A stretch of DNA of 64,000 nucleotides. Source: Plasmodiophora brassicae. Taxonomy: Eukaryota > Endomyxa > Phytomyxea > Plasmodiophorida > Plasmodiophoridae. The number at the start of each line of letters is the position of its first letter. The first letter of the stretch is position 1. Location of the stretch: the NCBI GenBank assembly GCA_039704465.1, contig JASFAU010000002.1:1302001-1366000 (forward strand). The letters run 5' to 3'. Below, piece by piece: positions 52,551-63,313 of the stretch. The position numbers and the translations under genes were made by a program. The notes below the pieces were generated by a model. It did not search any database and was not told where the DNA came from. It saw only the letters and a program-made list of their open reading frames with translations.

Positions 52551-53129
52551 GCCAAGTCGTCCCCCAAGGGCTTCAGTATACTACGTTTGTTAAGCACGAC
52601 CCATAAAACGCGTCGCAGCAATGCTCTACTGCACCGATCCGACGCGGATGGATACCTTGTGTTACGATCCAACCTCTCTCGTCACGGGATGAGGGTCTGC
52701 TCGCCCGATATGGGCCTGGGCGTCAGAGGGAGCCATTCGAACAGCGCGCAATGGAGGTTGCGGACCGCCGATCCCCACTAACCTTCCACAAGCAGCAACA
52801 CGACGGCCCGTCTGATCAGCGTCGAAATCATCAGCAGTCTACTTATGTACGGTTGCCTGCTGGACATATCAGCACATGCCTCTCCTACAAACGAGCGACG
52901 TTTCGCATGGCTCATAACGATTTGGCAGCTGGCAACTGGAGGCGTCGGATCGGGGCCATCGGGTCGGGGTTCAGAACCCACGAATCCTCCGTCGGTTCCC
53001 CGCCCCGAGTCGCAGCCACTGTATTTGACGAGCGGTGGGTGGATTCACTTTGCGTTTGATGGGGCATTCTTGCACACTGCCCAAACAGCGCATCGTTCCA
53101 GCCGGCGCTGTCGAACCGGGTCTACTCGG
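52551..53129. other. Interval between paralogues A and B
   Basis: About 580 bases. The frames show no family motif on either strand. One plus-strand frame runs on into paralogue B from 52845, but its first 95 residues have no signal-peptide or family character, so I take 53130 as the start. Confidence 0.4.
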
Positions 53130-53729
53130 ATGTATGTCGTTACTATTGCTGCTATCGTTCTTGCTGGATACGTCGTTGCCGTGCGTCACCGACCTACGAC
53201 TGGCTCGTCGACGATGACTCTGAACCAGCACTCGCATGCCCAACGCGCCACCGATGTCCCGATATTCACTCCAGGGCAGCAGCCGCAACCACCTGTTACG
53301 CATATCGCTGAGACACCAACAACAGCCTGGGAGTCTCTGCCACGTCAGCACCAAGACGATCTTCCCGGCATTCGTCAAGTGTTTCCCGATTTGTTTCCGC
53401 CGTCTCACCAGCCTCAGCTACTTCACCTTCATCCGTTGTCATCATGGGACGCACTGGCAGGATTATGCGACCCCGCGTTTCGTCCGAATTTCGTTGACAC
53501 GTACATGATTGCGTCCCACTTCATGGAGATGATCCCCGAATTCGTCGTCGAACATGATCCGGTGCCCATGCACTCGTACGCGCAATCGGCCGTGTACCGC
53601 CAGTTGGAAACAACGTTTTCGGGCTCTCACTTCTTCATGCAAATTGGCATGGGCCGATCCCTGGTCGTTTATTGCTTGGTGTACCAGCAGCCAGACCTGC
53701 GTGGCGCCGACAGGCATCCTGTACCGTAG
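53130..53729 (+). CDS. Secreted protein, paralogue B of the same family
   Basis: About 199 residues from ATG 53130, starting MYVVTIAAIVLAGYVVAVRH, a signal peptide or short signal anchor. A Ser/Thr/Gln/Pro-rich spacer follows (TPGQQPQPPVT), then the family core: LPGIRQVFPDLFPPS, SSWDALAGLCDPAFRPNFVD, FMEMIPEFVVEHDPVPMHSY and SHFFMQIGMGRSLVVYCL. Compared with paralogue A the blocks are equally spaced, and the LPGIR-FPDLF and EHDPVPM-type motifs are the best conserved. The middle block has two Cys/aromatic residues that differ between copies. It is on the same strand as A, 580 bases downstream. Confidence 0.75.
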   Translation: MYVVTIAAIVLAGYVVAVRHRPTTGSSTMTLNQHSHAQRATDVPIFTPGQQPQPPVTHIAETPTTAWESLPRQHQDDLPGIRQVFPDLFPPSHQPQLLHLHPLSSWDALAGLCDPAFRPNFVDTYMIASHFMEMIPEFVVEHDPVPMHSYAQSAVYRQLETTFSGSHFFMQIGMGRSLVVYCLVYQQPDLRGADRHPVP

Positions 53730-54412
53730 CCGATCACTAAACGTTCCAAGGAACCCGCTAGAACGCAATGCGAATCGGCCTGCTTCGCGCCCGGCAAGCA
53801 GAACCTCGTCCATTGTGGGGGGGCTGGTCACACTCAGCCGACTTTGCACCCGGTACTCATGGTCATGGCTGGCGGCAGTGCCTCCTCGGTCCTCTTGGTA
53901 CGATTGTTGACTGTGGGGACAGGACACTGAACGCACTGGCGACCGCAGCACATATGTCGAAGACAATGGATCGTGCCGGATGTCGGACCTCTTTTCGAAC
54001 GGTCGCTCGCTGATCAACGGCATGCACCCGATCGTGCGGACCCAGCGACGATTTCGCTCCGGCGACTGGTATGGCATTGTCATTGTCGCCGCCCGTGCTT
54101 AGAGCCAAACTGGACGACGACAACCTTTGACGGCGGGCCGTACTGCTGATCAACCCTCATCAGCCGATATGAATGCACAGCTCCTGCTTCAGTACGTTGG
54201 CACACGACACCGGGTCGGCCGAGCGCAGAGGCTTTCTGACTCCATGCCAGACTATTCGATGTATACGTGCAAGCAGGGCGCCCACCCGTGCTCCTCCCTC
54301 CGTCCTGCCAACTTCGCTCATCGAACAGATGGAGATTTGGGAGAGCCAAACTGTGTCCATACAGGCAGTGTCTGTGGCGTGGCGTGGATTGTGAACCAGA
54401 AACAATGATACT
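53730..54412. other. Interval between paralogue B and the U-box gene
   Basis: About 680 bases. Several short frames occur on both strands, none with the family core or any other recognisable content. The minus-strand gene ends at 54413, so this contains both 3' regions. Confidence 0.4.
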
Positions 54413-56299
54413 TTACCAATCTGCTACTGCAGCATTGTATTTCTGGATCATTTCTCGTCGCTTGTTCCGTTTCTCGACGTGCGTGTTGTAATGGGTGCGA
54501 ACGGCTCTGCTGAGGTCGTCCGGGATGCCCTTGCTGTCTACGAACCAGTGGTCGCGGAGGACAATCCAGGACTCCGACTCGAAGGCGTGCACCCAGCAGA
54601 TGTTCCCATTCGATTTCTTGCCGTGCTTGAGCTCGCGACCCAGATACGTATTGCAAGTGACCCACTCCGTCCCCCGGTTGTCGCGCACGAAGTACTCGAC
54701 GTCGCCCCACATGGCAAGGGCACCCACGGTCGTAACAGAATTGAGACGTTGACGCAGGTCATCCGAGATCCGCCTGTAACATGTGCACCTCGCCGTCAGG
54801 TCATAGCTCGCCACACTGCCGTTCGTGTCGCCAAGCGCCACGATGCTGTTCGCCGATATGTACTCGCGGTCGATGTCGCCGCTGAACCAGCAATGCGCGC
54901 CGGTGCCATCCCGTTTCTTCCCGCTGCAGTACCACCGTTCGTTGTCCGACCCCATTGCAATGCAGGTCACCAGGCGCTCCTTGTTGTGGCAGTTGTAGAT
55001 CTGGCGAACAAGTCGAGAATCGCTCGCCGCATTCCCACACGACACAACCTGGTACGGGTACCCATCCTCTCGTTGGCGCTCCGATACCACCACCCAGTCA
55101 TCCTCATCGTCGCCAGCGGCCACCAAAATCGAGCGCCCGGGAGGTCCTTCGCAGAGCGGCTCAGGCGCCTTCATCCACAGTTGCATCGTTTCCGTTCCTT
55201 TTCGCGACGCGAACGCCCACCCTGACACTCCATTGTGATCGACGTGGTAAAAGGAGTCGCCGTGTTGGCCACGAACGCGAGCAGTGCTCCTGATGAACGT
55301 TCCAACAGGGATGGTGCCATCGCTGTCCTCCGTGACTCTCAGGGACGTGTGGTAATCCGGCCACTGTCGTAGGGTGATCCCGGCGGAATTAGTGATCTCG
55401 AGGACCCACGACGTCGTCGTTGTTTCAAGTGGGATGGCCTCGAGAACGGGTTCTTTGGCTCTGCTGACATCGAACACCCACGATGTGGTGCCCGACAACT
55501 GGACGAACGATACGCCTTCGGGAGTCTGAATCCTCGTGCCAGCGCTGATACAATGGCCTGCGTGTCGAACGTATCCAGTGCGATGTTCCTTGGCGTGCGA
55601 GGCGCATGATCTTAGATCCACTGCCGCCTTGACTTGGTACACGAACAGGCCTGTCTCAACAGCGAGTGTTTCCAGATCCACGTCCACGATGTACCTGGAG
55701 CGGTTATGCAGCCGAATGAACACGTTCTCGCCGTCGCCATACTCCCGGCGGTTGCCAAGAACAATGGACCCGAAGGGAATGCTTTCGGAATCTGGCTGGA
55801 TCGATCGCGAATTGGGCTGCGAGAAGACGCGCATGCGCACGATCGTTCGGTACGCGAATAGCCCATCCCGAGGCAGCGGTTCGCGTTCCACAGAAACAGC
55901 ACGCGGCCTTGCATGCATATACTCGTCGATCGCCTGTTTCAGGGCATAATTCGGCAGTAGGGCTAGGGACGGCAGTGACAGATTCGTGACGGGACTGGTG
56001 AGTCGTCGCAGGCCATGCAACCAGTGCGTAATGGCGGTGCGCTCGTATGAATGCCCATCTGCGGCAACGACCGGATCCCTCATCACCTCCTGCGTGATCG
56101 GGCACAGGAACGAGTCCAGCGTCCGCTGACCACTGCATGGCATGCGTCCAACCATCACGGCCAAAGGCGCATGCGGCGGCGAATGTCCCAACAGAGAAAG
56201 TGCAGAGCGACAATCTGCACCGGCTGCAGGTGAAAAAAGTGCGTCGGTCGAGACTGCCGGAGGGCGGGAGGCCGTGCTTGTCATTGCAGCAGTCGCCAT
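54413..56299 (-). CDS. U-box E3 ligase-like protein with beta-rich C-terminal region
   Basis: A single exon of 628 residues. Near residue 58 is a U-box: DSFLCPITQEVMRDPVVAAD, GHSYERTAITHWL, then SPVTNLSLPSLALLPNYALK, which is the RING-like fold that binds E2 ubiquitin-conjugating enzymes. From about residue 130 the rest is beta-strand-like, including a GRNREYGDG..-style FIRLHNRSRYIVDVD, two related SWV-containing units (TTSWVFDVSRA and TTSWVLEITNSAGI), YHVDHNGVSGWAF (SH3-like) and later MWGDVEYFVRDNRGTEWVTC. These suggest repeated SH3b- or WD-type domains used for substrate binding, which I cannot name. The basic tail (EKRNKRREMIQKYN) ends at 54413. It lies between family copies B and C on the opposite strand. 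Confidence 0.8.
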   Translation of the reverse strand: MATAAMTSTASRPPAVSTDALFSPAAGADCRSALSLLGHSPPHAPLAVMVGRMPCSGQRTLDSFLCPITQEVMRDPVVAADGHSYERTAITHWLHGLRRLTSPVTNLSLPSLALLPNYALKQAIDEYMHARPRAVSVEREPLPRDGLFAYRTIVRMRVFSQPNSRSIQPDSESIPFGSIVLGNRREYGDGENVFIRLHNRSRYIVDVDLETLAVETGLFVYQVKAAVDLRSCASHAKEHRTGYVRHAGHCISAGTRIQTPEGVSFVQLSGTTSWVFDVSRAKEPVLEAIPLETTTTSWVLEITNSAGITLRQWPDYHTSLRVTEDSDGTIPVGTFIRSTARVRGQHGDSFYHVDHNGVSGWAFASRKGTETMQLWMKAPEPLCEGPPGRSILVAAGDDEDDWVVVSERQREDGYPYQVVSCGNAASDSRLVRQIYNCHNKERLVTCIAMGSDNERWYCSGKKRDGTGAHCWFSGDIDREYISANSIVALGDTNGSVASYDLTARCTCYRRISDDLRQRLNSVTTVGALAMWGDVEYFVRDNRGTEWVTCNTYLGRELKHGKKSNGNICWVHAFESESWIVLRDHWFVDSKGIPDDLSRAVRTHYNTHVEKRNKRREMIQKYNAAVADW

Positions 56300-56764
56300 T
56301 GCTGGAAAGTGGAACGGTCGTCACCGCCGCCCGTCACGTGTCCGCAACTCATGTCTCGCTGTCTGGGAATCAGTTACCGCGCATGCAGGAGATCGGCGCC
56401 TGGGCGTTAACATGGGACGTGGTCAGCGACGTCGTTCTCCAATTAGTGGTCCGTCCACGCTTTTGTACAATACAATTGGAATGCCCATGGGCGCCCATGG
56501 CGGAGCTGCAGTCGGCGCAGTTACCCCGAGTCCCCGATTCGAGCGGATGATTGTCGTTTTTGGGGCTCTGCGGGCCTGCGGCACCTACACCCGATCCGAA
56601 CCTGTGCGCTGAACCATCCTTGTCCGACAGGTGGGTGTGGGGCGTCAGGTTGGATTCCTTGACATCTGCTTGTGTTGGTTTGCCTTTGCAGCACCGGCGA
56701 ATCGCCCAGGGAAACTATCCGTCGACGCTTGCTGCCTAACCGACAGTAATACGTAGCCGGTGCC
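56300..56764. other. Interval upstream of paralogue C
   Basis: About 465 bases between the U-box start (minus) and paralogue C start (plus): a divergent promoter region with no coding pattern I can support. Confidence 0.4.
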
Positions 56765-57397
56765 ATGGTGAGGGTCACTGCCGCCATCGCTGCGTTCGTC
56801 ATTGCAGGCCTCGCCGTTGCAGTTCGCCAACAGTCTCCGTCTGGCGTCTCGTCGGCGATGTCCCAGAACGAATTTCAACCTGCCCAATTAGAGACCGTAA
56901 CTGCTCCACGAATCACGCCAGGACAGCAAGTGCCACCACTTGCACAGTCATCGACGTCCGGAACCTTGCCGATATCAACCGACCAGCAACGCCAGGAACA
57001 GCAGGAAAACCAGAATGAGCTTCCTAGCATTCGTGACCTCCTTCCAGAGATGTTTCCACCGATCAGGGGTGCCCAACCGCAACGGAACCAGGACTACTCG
57101 CTTCGCGTCTCTAGAGTTTTCCCAACGTCGTCGTTGAATGACGTACTTGAATACTGTGCCCCATCGTTCCGCCAGGATTTCACTGAGTTGTACACGTTCC
57201 TTTCCGAGGCCTTTATGCTCATACTCGAATACTTTGCCGAGCACGAACCAGTGCCAGCATGCAACTTTATGGGGTCGTCCCCGTTCAACCAGCTCTGGTC
57301 CTTGTTCCCATCGCAGCACGTCATCATTCAGGCCAGCGAGACCAGATCCTTGGTCTTCCTTCGTGCTGACTATAATGGTCTGCATCGCCCACTCTAA
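56765..57397 (+). CDS. Secreted protein, paralogue C of the same family
   Basis: A single exon of 210 residues. N-terminus MVRVTAAIAAFVIAGLAVAV is a signal peptide or anchor closely like that of B (MYVVTIAAIVLAGYVVAV). A Gln/Pro/Thr-rich spacer (LETVTAPRITPGQQVPPL) also matches B (IFTPGQQPQPPVT). The core has LPSIRDLLPEMFPPIRG, VFPTSSLNDVLEYCAPSFRQ, FLSEAFMLILEYFAEHEPVP, ACNFMGSSPFNQL, and VIIQASETRSLVFL. The order and spacing match A and B, with VFPT shared with A (WVFPTF) and CAPSFRQDF with B (CDPAFRPNF). C lies 3 kb from B, across the U-box gene, so the family expanded locally. Confidence 0.78.
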   Translation: MVRVTAAIAAFVIAGLAVAVRQQSPSGVSSAMSQNEFQPAQLETVTAPRITPGQQVPPLAQSSTSGTLPISTDQQRQEQQENQNELPSIRDLLPEMFPPIRGAQPQRNQDYSLRVSRVFPTSSLNDVLEYCAPSFRQDFTELYTFLSEAFMLILEYFAEHEPVPACNFMGSSPFNQLWSLFPSQHVIIQASETRSLVFLRADYNGLHRPL

Positions 57398-57449
57398 GCA
57401 ACAATTACAGTACACATATATTGTTGGACGTCGATCAGATTGGAACAAT

Positions 57450-57909
57450 GTATAAGTTGTTGCGTCCTTCGGGACGTCGCCGGTCAGGCGCTATAATAAT
57501 GGAGGAGCAGGTACAATACAGGCCTTTCGAACAGTCGTCGTCGTCAGATCGACTCCCATCAGTACATCCTTTTCGAACTTTTGACGCCGCAAGGAATCGG
57601 TGGGACCCAAGGTCAAGAAGCCGTCACGACGCCTCTCCGACGACTGCTACTCTGCCGTGTCCACTGGCGGCCAAGCAACCACGAGTACAGCTGTTTTCCA
57701 CAAGGCTTCGCGTCTGCTATTTCGTTGTTTCAGCGTCTGTTCTCCTCTTGTCTGCGACGGGCCACAAGCACAGTGCGACGTCTATTTGGAAGTCATTCTC
57801 GTCTGACACTCCGAACAGCATACGTCCTCGGCACAGAAGGACCGCACGAATCGAGGCATATGTGCCGGTTTACGCTGAGTGTATCACGCGTTCGAATATA
57901 TGGCAATGA
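57450..57909 (+). CDS. Doubtful membrane-anchored hypothetical protein
   Basis: A frame of about 153 residues directly downstream of paralogue C: MYKLLRPSGRRRSGAIIMEE, a Ser/Arg-rich segment, then a hydrophobic stretch VCYFVVSASVLLLSAT that could be a type II membrane anchor, and SATSIWKSFSSDTPNS. It lacks the LPGIR and DHEPVPA blocks, so if it belongs to the same group it is highly diverged. A second overlapping frame runs to 58153. I give low confidence that it is translated. Confidence 0.3.
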
Positions 57910-58253
57910 ATGCCTCCTATGCTCTGGCAGTCTGATAGTGCAGGATTCTTTCTCTCGCTCTCTGGATAACTGGTGCAAATCGTTTCGTCCTGTCGATCGA
58001 GACAGAATCGCGTCAAACTGCAGTACAGCAGTCGCTGAATCTCGTCATCATTCAACGATAACTTGTGTGATTACTCAAGTTTACTACGATTGCGGTTTCG
58101 AGAACCCACGAGAACGGGAGGCAAACGCAAGACGCCCCCGCTGGTACGTATAGGCCGTTGGGCGTTGGCCCGCCGCCGGTAGCAGCATATCGCGGACTCC
58201 GTGGCGGACTCCGTGACTCTCGGAGCGATTCCGCGAAAGGACTGGGAACAAGA

Positions 58254-61200
58254 ATGCCTTCCGTCACCACGCGGTTGGCCGGCCAGCTCTCGCGGCTGGC
58301 CAGCACTCGACAGTCACATGCGGTCACTGCATCTCGGCATCGAGATTCCTACCTTTTCGAAAACGGGTCGAAGCTTGATGATGAGACGGTGTTTGAGCAG
58401 GCCCGATCCGCACTGGGCGACTTGGCGCGCGTCGACCCCCGATTCCGTCCATTCCTTGAAGGCGAACTGTTTCGCTCTGGTGCATGGCAGGTCGACATTG
58501 ACATGAAGGATGCTTTTGCGGCGTCTGCTACTTCATCCACCATCGGTGATCTGCTCAACCTCCTATCGGCGTACTTCCTGTTGCCTTCCGCTCATGAAGT
58601 TTTCGAGTACCTGGTGCGGCATTATCACGTTCACCAACGAATGGTGGATGCAGTGCTTCGTGCAACGCTACCCTATCACGAAACCGGGCAGTTCGCCCGA
58701 ATCCTTTCCTTGATCAAGCATTTCCCTGACCAGTGGGCGTTCCTTGAAACGGCCAAGAAGAATGGTGCGGCTGTGTCCCGAGCGACTGTTGTCGCTCGCA
58801 TTAGGCGACGCCCAGAATTTCTTCGGACTGTCGTCCAGATCGGCATGTCAGGAGCGTCCCTGTTCCAGACGGGGCCATCCAATCGTGCGGCAATCGCGTT
58901 CATGGCCGCTGTCATCATCGACGTCATCGACAAAGGGTCTGTTCGTGAGCAGAACGTCCGAATATTGCTCCCGTTCCTTCATGACGCAATGTCTCAGCAA
59001 GATCCCGATCTGCGTTCGTGCGCCCTGATGGTCGCGGCCGTTGTCGGGCCGGTTGTATCTAGTACGGCGCGTTCTGCCCTGTTGAACGACGTCCTCTTTG
59101 GGATCGAAGCGGGTGCACTGACCAATGCTATCACACGAAGCCTGCAATGTGCTGCCGTCCTGGCTGCAGACCCATCTGTTTCCATTTCAGACTCGACTGT
59201 GCAACGATTGAAGGCCGTATCGCGCCTGCCCGATGCTGTGGCAGAATTATCGTCGTCACATGACATCTCATCATTGAACGCGCTGCTCAGTCCCAAGTCT
59301 GCTCCTGTCAACTCAACGCAACAGTCAGGACCAAAGTCGAAACCGGGTCGTCTGCGAGCGTTCATTCGTGAGGACAACATCTCGACCGCAACACCAGAGA
59401 CGTATCTCGATCGCCTTCTCCTGCCGAACGTCTCTCGAGGGCTTGTCCTGGCCATCCTGCAGAGCGCCAACATTTGCGCCGTTGTCGACGCCGACGTTCT
59501 CGCTGATACGATCGTTCGCGCGCGGTTAATCCAACGCTTCCATGCCGATGAAACGGTGTTGGCCGCGATTGCGTCCCTGCAGCAGGTCCCGACGTCTCCC
59601 TCGCAGGTTGCCGTTGCCATTGCCGCTGGGCAGGTTGCTACCGATCACGTCATGCTTTCGGAACTTGTATGCAATGCCAAACTGCTGCTCGACGTTGTCC
59701 AGCGCTTCTCTGATCTCGTTCTGCCTTTCGTTTCTGACAACGTCGTACCGTTACTCTCCGATGGTGTTGTTTACGAATTCGTCCATCTTCTTCGCGACGC
59801 GAACGGCCTAGAACGTGTGATCTCCGCTGTCATAAAGACGTCTCCGTCTCGCGACGTGCAACGTCGCGTCTTCTGCCTATCGTCGCAATCGCCTGCCGTC
59901 CTGCTCGCGATCATGGAGCAGCAGTCAGCGACCCCGTTCACGTTTCTTTCGTCGATCTGGACGTCAAATCAGGCTCCCGTCTCTGCGCGACGTGCCGCTC
60001 TTCGTATCGCTGCCGATCTGGTCCGTTCCTGTGCGTCGTCTGTCGACCTGATCGTCCTCCTGCCGTACCTGCTTCCCGCTCTGCGAATCGACGACGGTCA
60101 GGCGCGCCAACTGGCAGCCGACATCGTGGACTTGTTGAGCCCAGCGACTGAGGCCCCGTTGTATTGCAACGCTGACGAGTTCGGGCCGGCCCTCTCACAG
60201 GCCACCGCCGGTACCCTTCGTCAGTTCGCTGGTCGTCTGCACGACGCCCGTAATGAGATCGCCGCGGATGGCGAATGGGTTCGTCGTATGCCCGTCTCGA
60301 GCGATACAATCCGTGTCCTGATCGGGGAAACCGTCTACCCCGATGAGGACGTGATGTGCGCCGTTCTGGAATCGTTGCCTGCCGGCGGACCGATTCCAGA
60401 CGATTGCCTGCCTGCTGCGGTTGCCAAACTGAATTCGGTCACTGCTCCCACCCTTGTTCGTCTGCTTCGGGAATCGACAACGCCGGCTGGTTCGGCCGCC
60501 TTGCTGGATGCTGTTTCGATGCCAGACGTGTTACGCGCCATCAACGAGCGCCATTACAATGCCGTTGATGAAACCGTGCGACGTCGCTTCATTGGCGCGC
60601 TGCCCGAATTGTTGACCAAGGCGGCCGTCCCTGATGATCTGGCTGTCGTTCGTCGCCTGCTATCATCGCTACCGATCTCTGGCGAGTGTGCCGTGGGCGT
60701 GCTTCGACAGGAGGCGTGCCTTCGACGGAAGGTGGCGCTGCTCGATGCCTGGCGCCAACCCAGCAATATCACCCACGACGCCGATGCCGACCTGTGCTCG
60801 ATCCTGTTCGATCTGGTGTCCGTCGACCCGAACGACACCGAGTACGGTGTCCCCGAAACCGCCCTGGCCGTGTTGACCGCTCTGGCCGAATTCGATCGTC
60901 TTCGCGTTTCCGACCCAACGACACTGGCGTCGATCATCGCTTGCCTCCAGGCGGATTCCCGTAATACTCGCAACGAGGCGCTGGCTCTGGTCGCCTCACT
61001 GCCGAAGGCCATCGTGAAACCGTGGGTTGTTCCAGCGTTCGCTGCCGTCACCTTATCGACCACGCTGCACGAGGACGACCCGTACGCGTTCAGCGTCGTG
61101 GAGAGCGCCCTACACGTTCTGGTGCCCATTGTCGCTAACGACGGCGACTCCCTGTCCATCATCATGCAAGCGTTCGTCGACGCGTGGGGCAGGATCGCCA

Positions 61201-63180
61201 CAGATTATCGTCTATCGCTCTTCATCGCCCTGGTCCGTTGCGTCGACGAAGGGTCGCTGCTGGGCCACTGCCTGGCTCGGCTGCTGAACGTGCAGGAGAC
61301 GTCCGAGTTCGCTCATGCGCTCGCGTTGAAGTTCGACGGCAGGACGCAGATCGCGGCGCTGGCCGCCCTGATCGCCCCCGACGCGAAGCAACGACCCTCC
61401 AAGCGACGTCGCCGACAGGTCGCCCATGTCGAATGCTCGCTCGGGGTCCCGTTTGTCGCCGGGCACCTCGACAGCGACCTGTTCGTCTCCTGCATCGCAT
61501 CGGACCCGAACACGTCGTTTGCCGACCTGTACACGGCTGCGTTCGCGTCGCTCAGCGATTCGTTCGACGTGCGTGTCATCAATATCGTCGAGCGTGTCAA
61601 CAAGTTGGTCGTGCTTCCATCGTTCCTGGACACGATGACGTCGTTGGTCGCCGACGCTGCTGTTCGCACGCGAGCCCTGCAATCGTTGAACGACAACCTG
61701 CTGAACCAGCCAAAGAACGTGCAGTACGACGGCGTCTCCGGCGATGTCGTTGCTCGTCTCGTGCATGTCCTGCTAGGGATCGCGGGCAGGCGCACCGCCC
61801 CAGAGGCGGACCGGCAGCTGGCACTCACTGCCGTCGAGGCGCTGCTGTCGGTGTCAGACGACCAAGCGGCGTTCGGTGACGTCCTCCCCGTCTGCATGCG
61901 AATCGCCAAGGAGGCGTCGCCCGGTTCCGACCTGCTGGCGACCTCGTTGCTGACGGCGGGCGCCACATGCAACAGCGTCGGCGCGCGTGCGATTGCCCAC
62001 GTTCCTACGCTGATGCCGTTGCTGATTGGCCACGTCACGGGCGGCGTCGATGGCATCTGTGAAGCCAGCCTGACGGCGCTCCTGGCCATCGTGTCCGCCA
62101 TTCCCAAGTTCACGTCCCCGTACCTGGAGTCGCTGTTCCAGGCGATCCTGCCGGTCGCGTCGACGTTCGCGAACCTCATCGGCGCCATCCTGGAGCGCCT
62201 CGTTTCGGACGTCGGTGCACGGCTGCTGGTGCCATCGGTGATGAACGTCATTCAGGCGCAACGATCCGCTCAACTTATCCGGTTCCTGTCGGACGTTGTC
62301 GCGACCATGGACCCCAGCGACATCAAGCAGTTCAACGAGCCCGTCTTCAAGCTGTGCCTGTGGGCGTTCGCGGACGAGCACCTGGAACGGGACGGCGTCG
62401 CGCTCCTGCAGGGCCTCGCTGTGAAGCTGTCCGAGGATCAGTTCACGCCGCTGTTCACGTCGCTGGTCGAGTGGTCGGGGCCGTCGGCCGGACCCAGGCA
62501 TTGCACGCTACTCGCCATTGTCAACGGCCTGCTGGAGCAGCTGCAATCGCTGTTCGTCCCGTTCGTGAACATGGTTGTCGACGCGTGCGCCGCCGGGATG
62601 CTGACCAAGGATACGGCGCTGTGGAGGCGTCTGACGCCGCTGTGCATTGAAACCGTCCGCCTGGCGTGCGTTCACGATGACGGCGAATTCGTGTCCAAGC
62701 CGCGGTTCGACCTGATCATGCCGGCCCTGATCGACCAGATCGACGCTGCCGCCCGCGAACTGCCTCGTTCGTTGGAGACGAGTTCGGCGCTGACCGAGTT
62801 CGTCCAAGCGGGCCTGGCGCCATGCGTGGGCCAATTCGCGAGCACGTTCGCCCATGAGGTAAACATCGTGCGCGTTGAGCGGGTTCCACCACCTGTGGCT
62901 GACTGCCGATCTGCAGATGTACTGGAAGGAGCTGGTCCAGAGAGTGCTGATGAAGACCCGTAGTTCGAACGCGCGTATTCGCTGGTCGGCGTTCCAGTGC
63001 CTGTACGCCATGATGGGCAGGGTCGGCGAGCCGATCCTGGTCCTCATGCCCGAAATGGTGCCCTTCATTGCCGAGGCCATGGAAGACGAGGACGCCGAGA
63101 CCGAGCGTGCTGTCGCGCGCGTCGTCGCCCTGCTCGAGCGCCTGTCTGGTGAAAACCTGCAGGACTATATGTGTAAATGA
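58254..63180 (+). CDS. HEATR1: HEATR1/Utp10, HEAT-repeat component of the small-subunit processome
   Basis: Utp10 (HEATR1, BP28) is a large HEAT-repeat scaffold of the t-UTP complex needed for pre-rRNA transcription and 18S processing in the nucleolus. ATG 58254 gives MPSVTTRLAGQLSRLASTRQ, then LFENGSKLDDETVF, LGDLARVDPRFRPFLEGEL, NLLSAYFLLPSAHEVFEYLV, HYHVHQRMVDAVLRATLPYH and ETGQFARILSLI, which match the Utp10 N-terminus (VDPRF, YFLL, PYHETG). The middle is a continuous alpha solenoid. A 58-base intron (62859-62916) joins FAHE to MYWKELVQRVLMKTRSSNAR and IRWSAFQCLYAMM, MPEMVPFIAEAMEDEDAE and LSGENLQDYMCK*, the BP28 C-terminal domain. Total length is about 1,620 residues, shorter than human (2,144). 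Confidence 0.92.
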
Positions 63181-63313
63181 CGGCCCCGTTTGCTTGCTGC
63201 TAGGTTGTCGCACGCCATGTACCTGCTGTGGGTCGTACATGTGTGCAGGTGCAGACTCCCGACCCGATGCTGTGTATGTATGTTTGTGTGCCCAAGAGGC
63301 GCGCCGGATCCCC

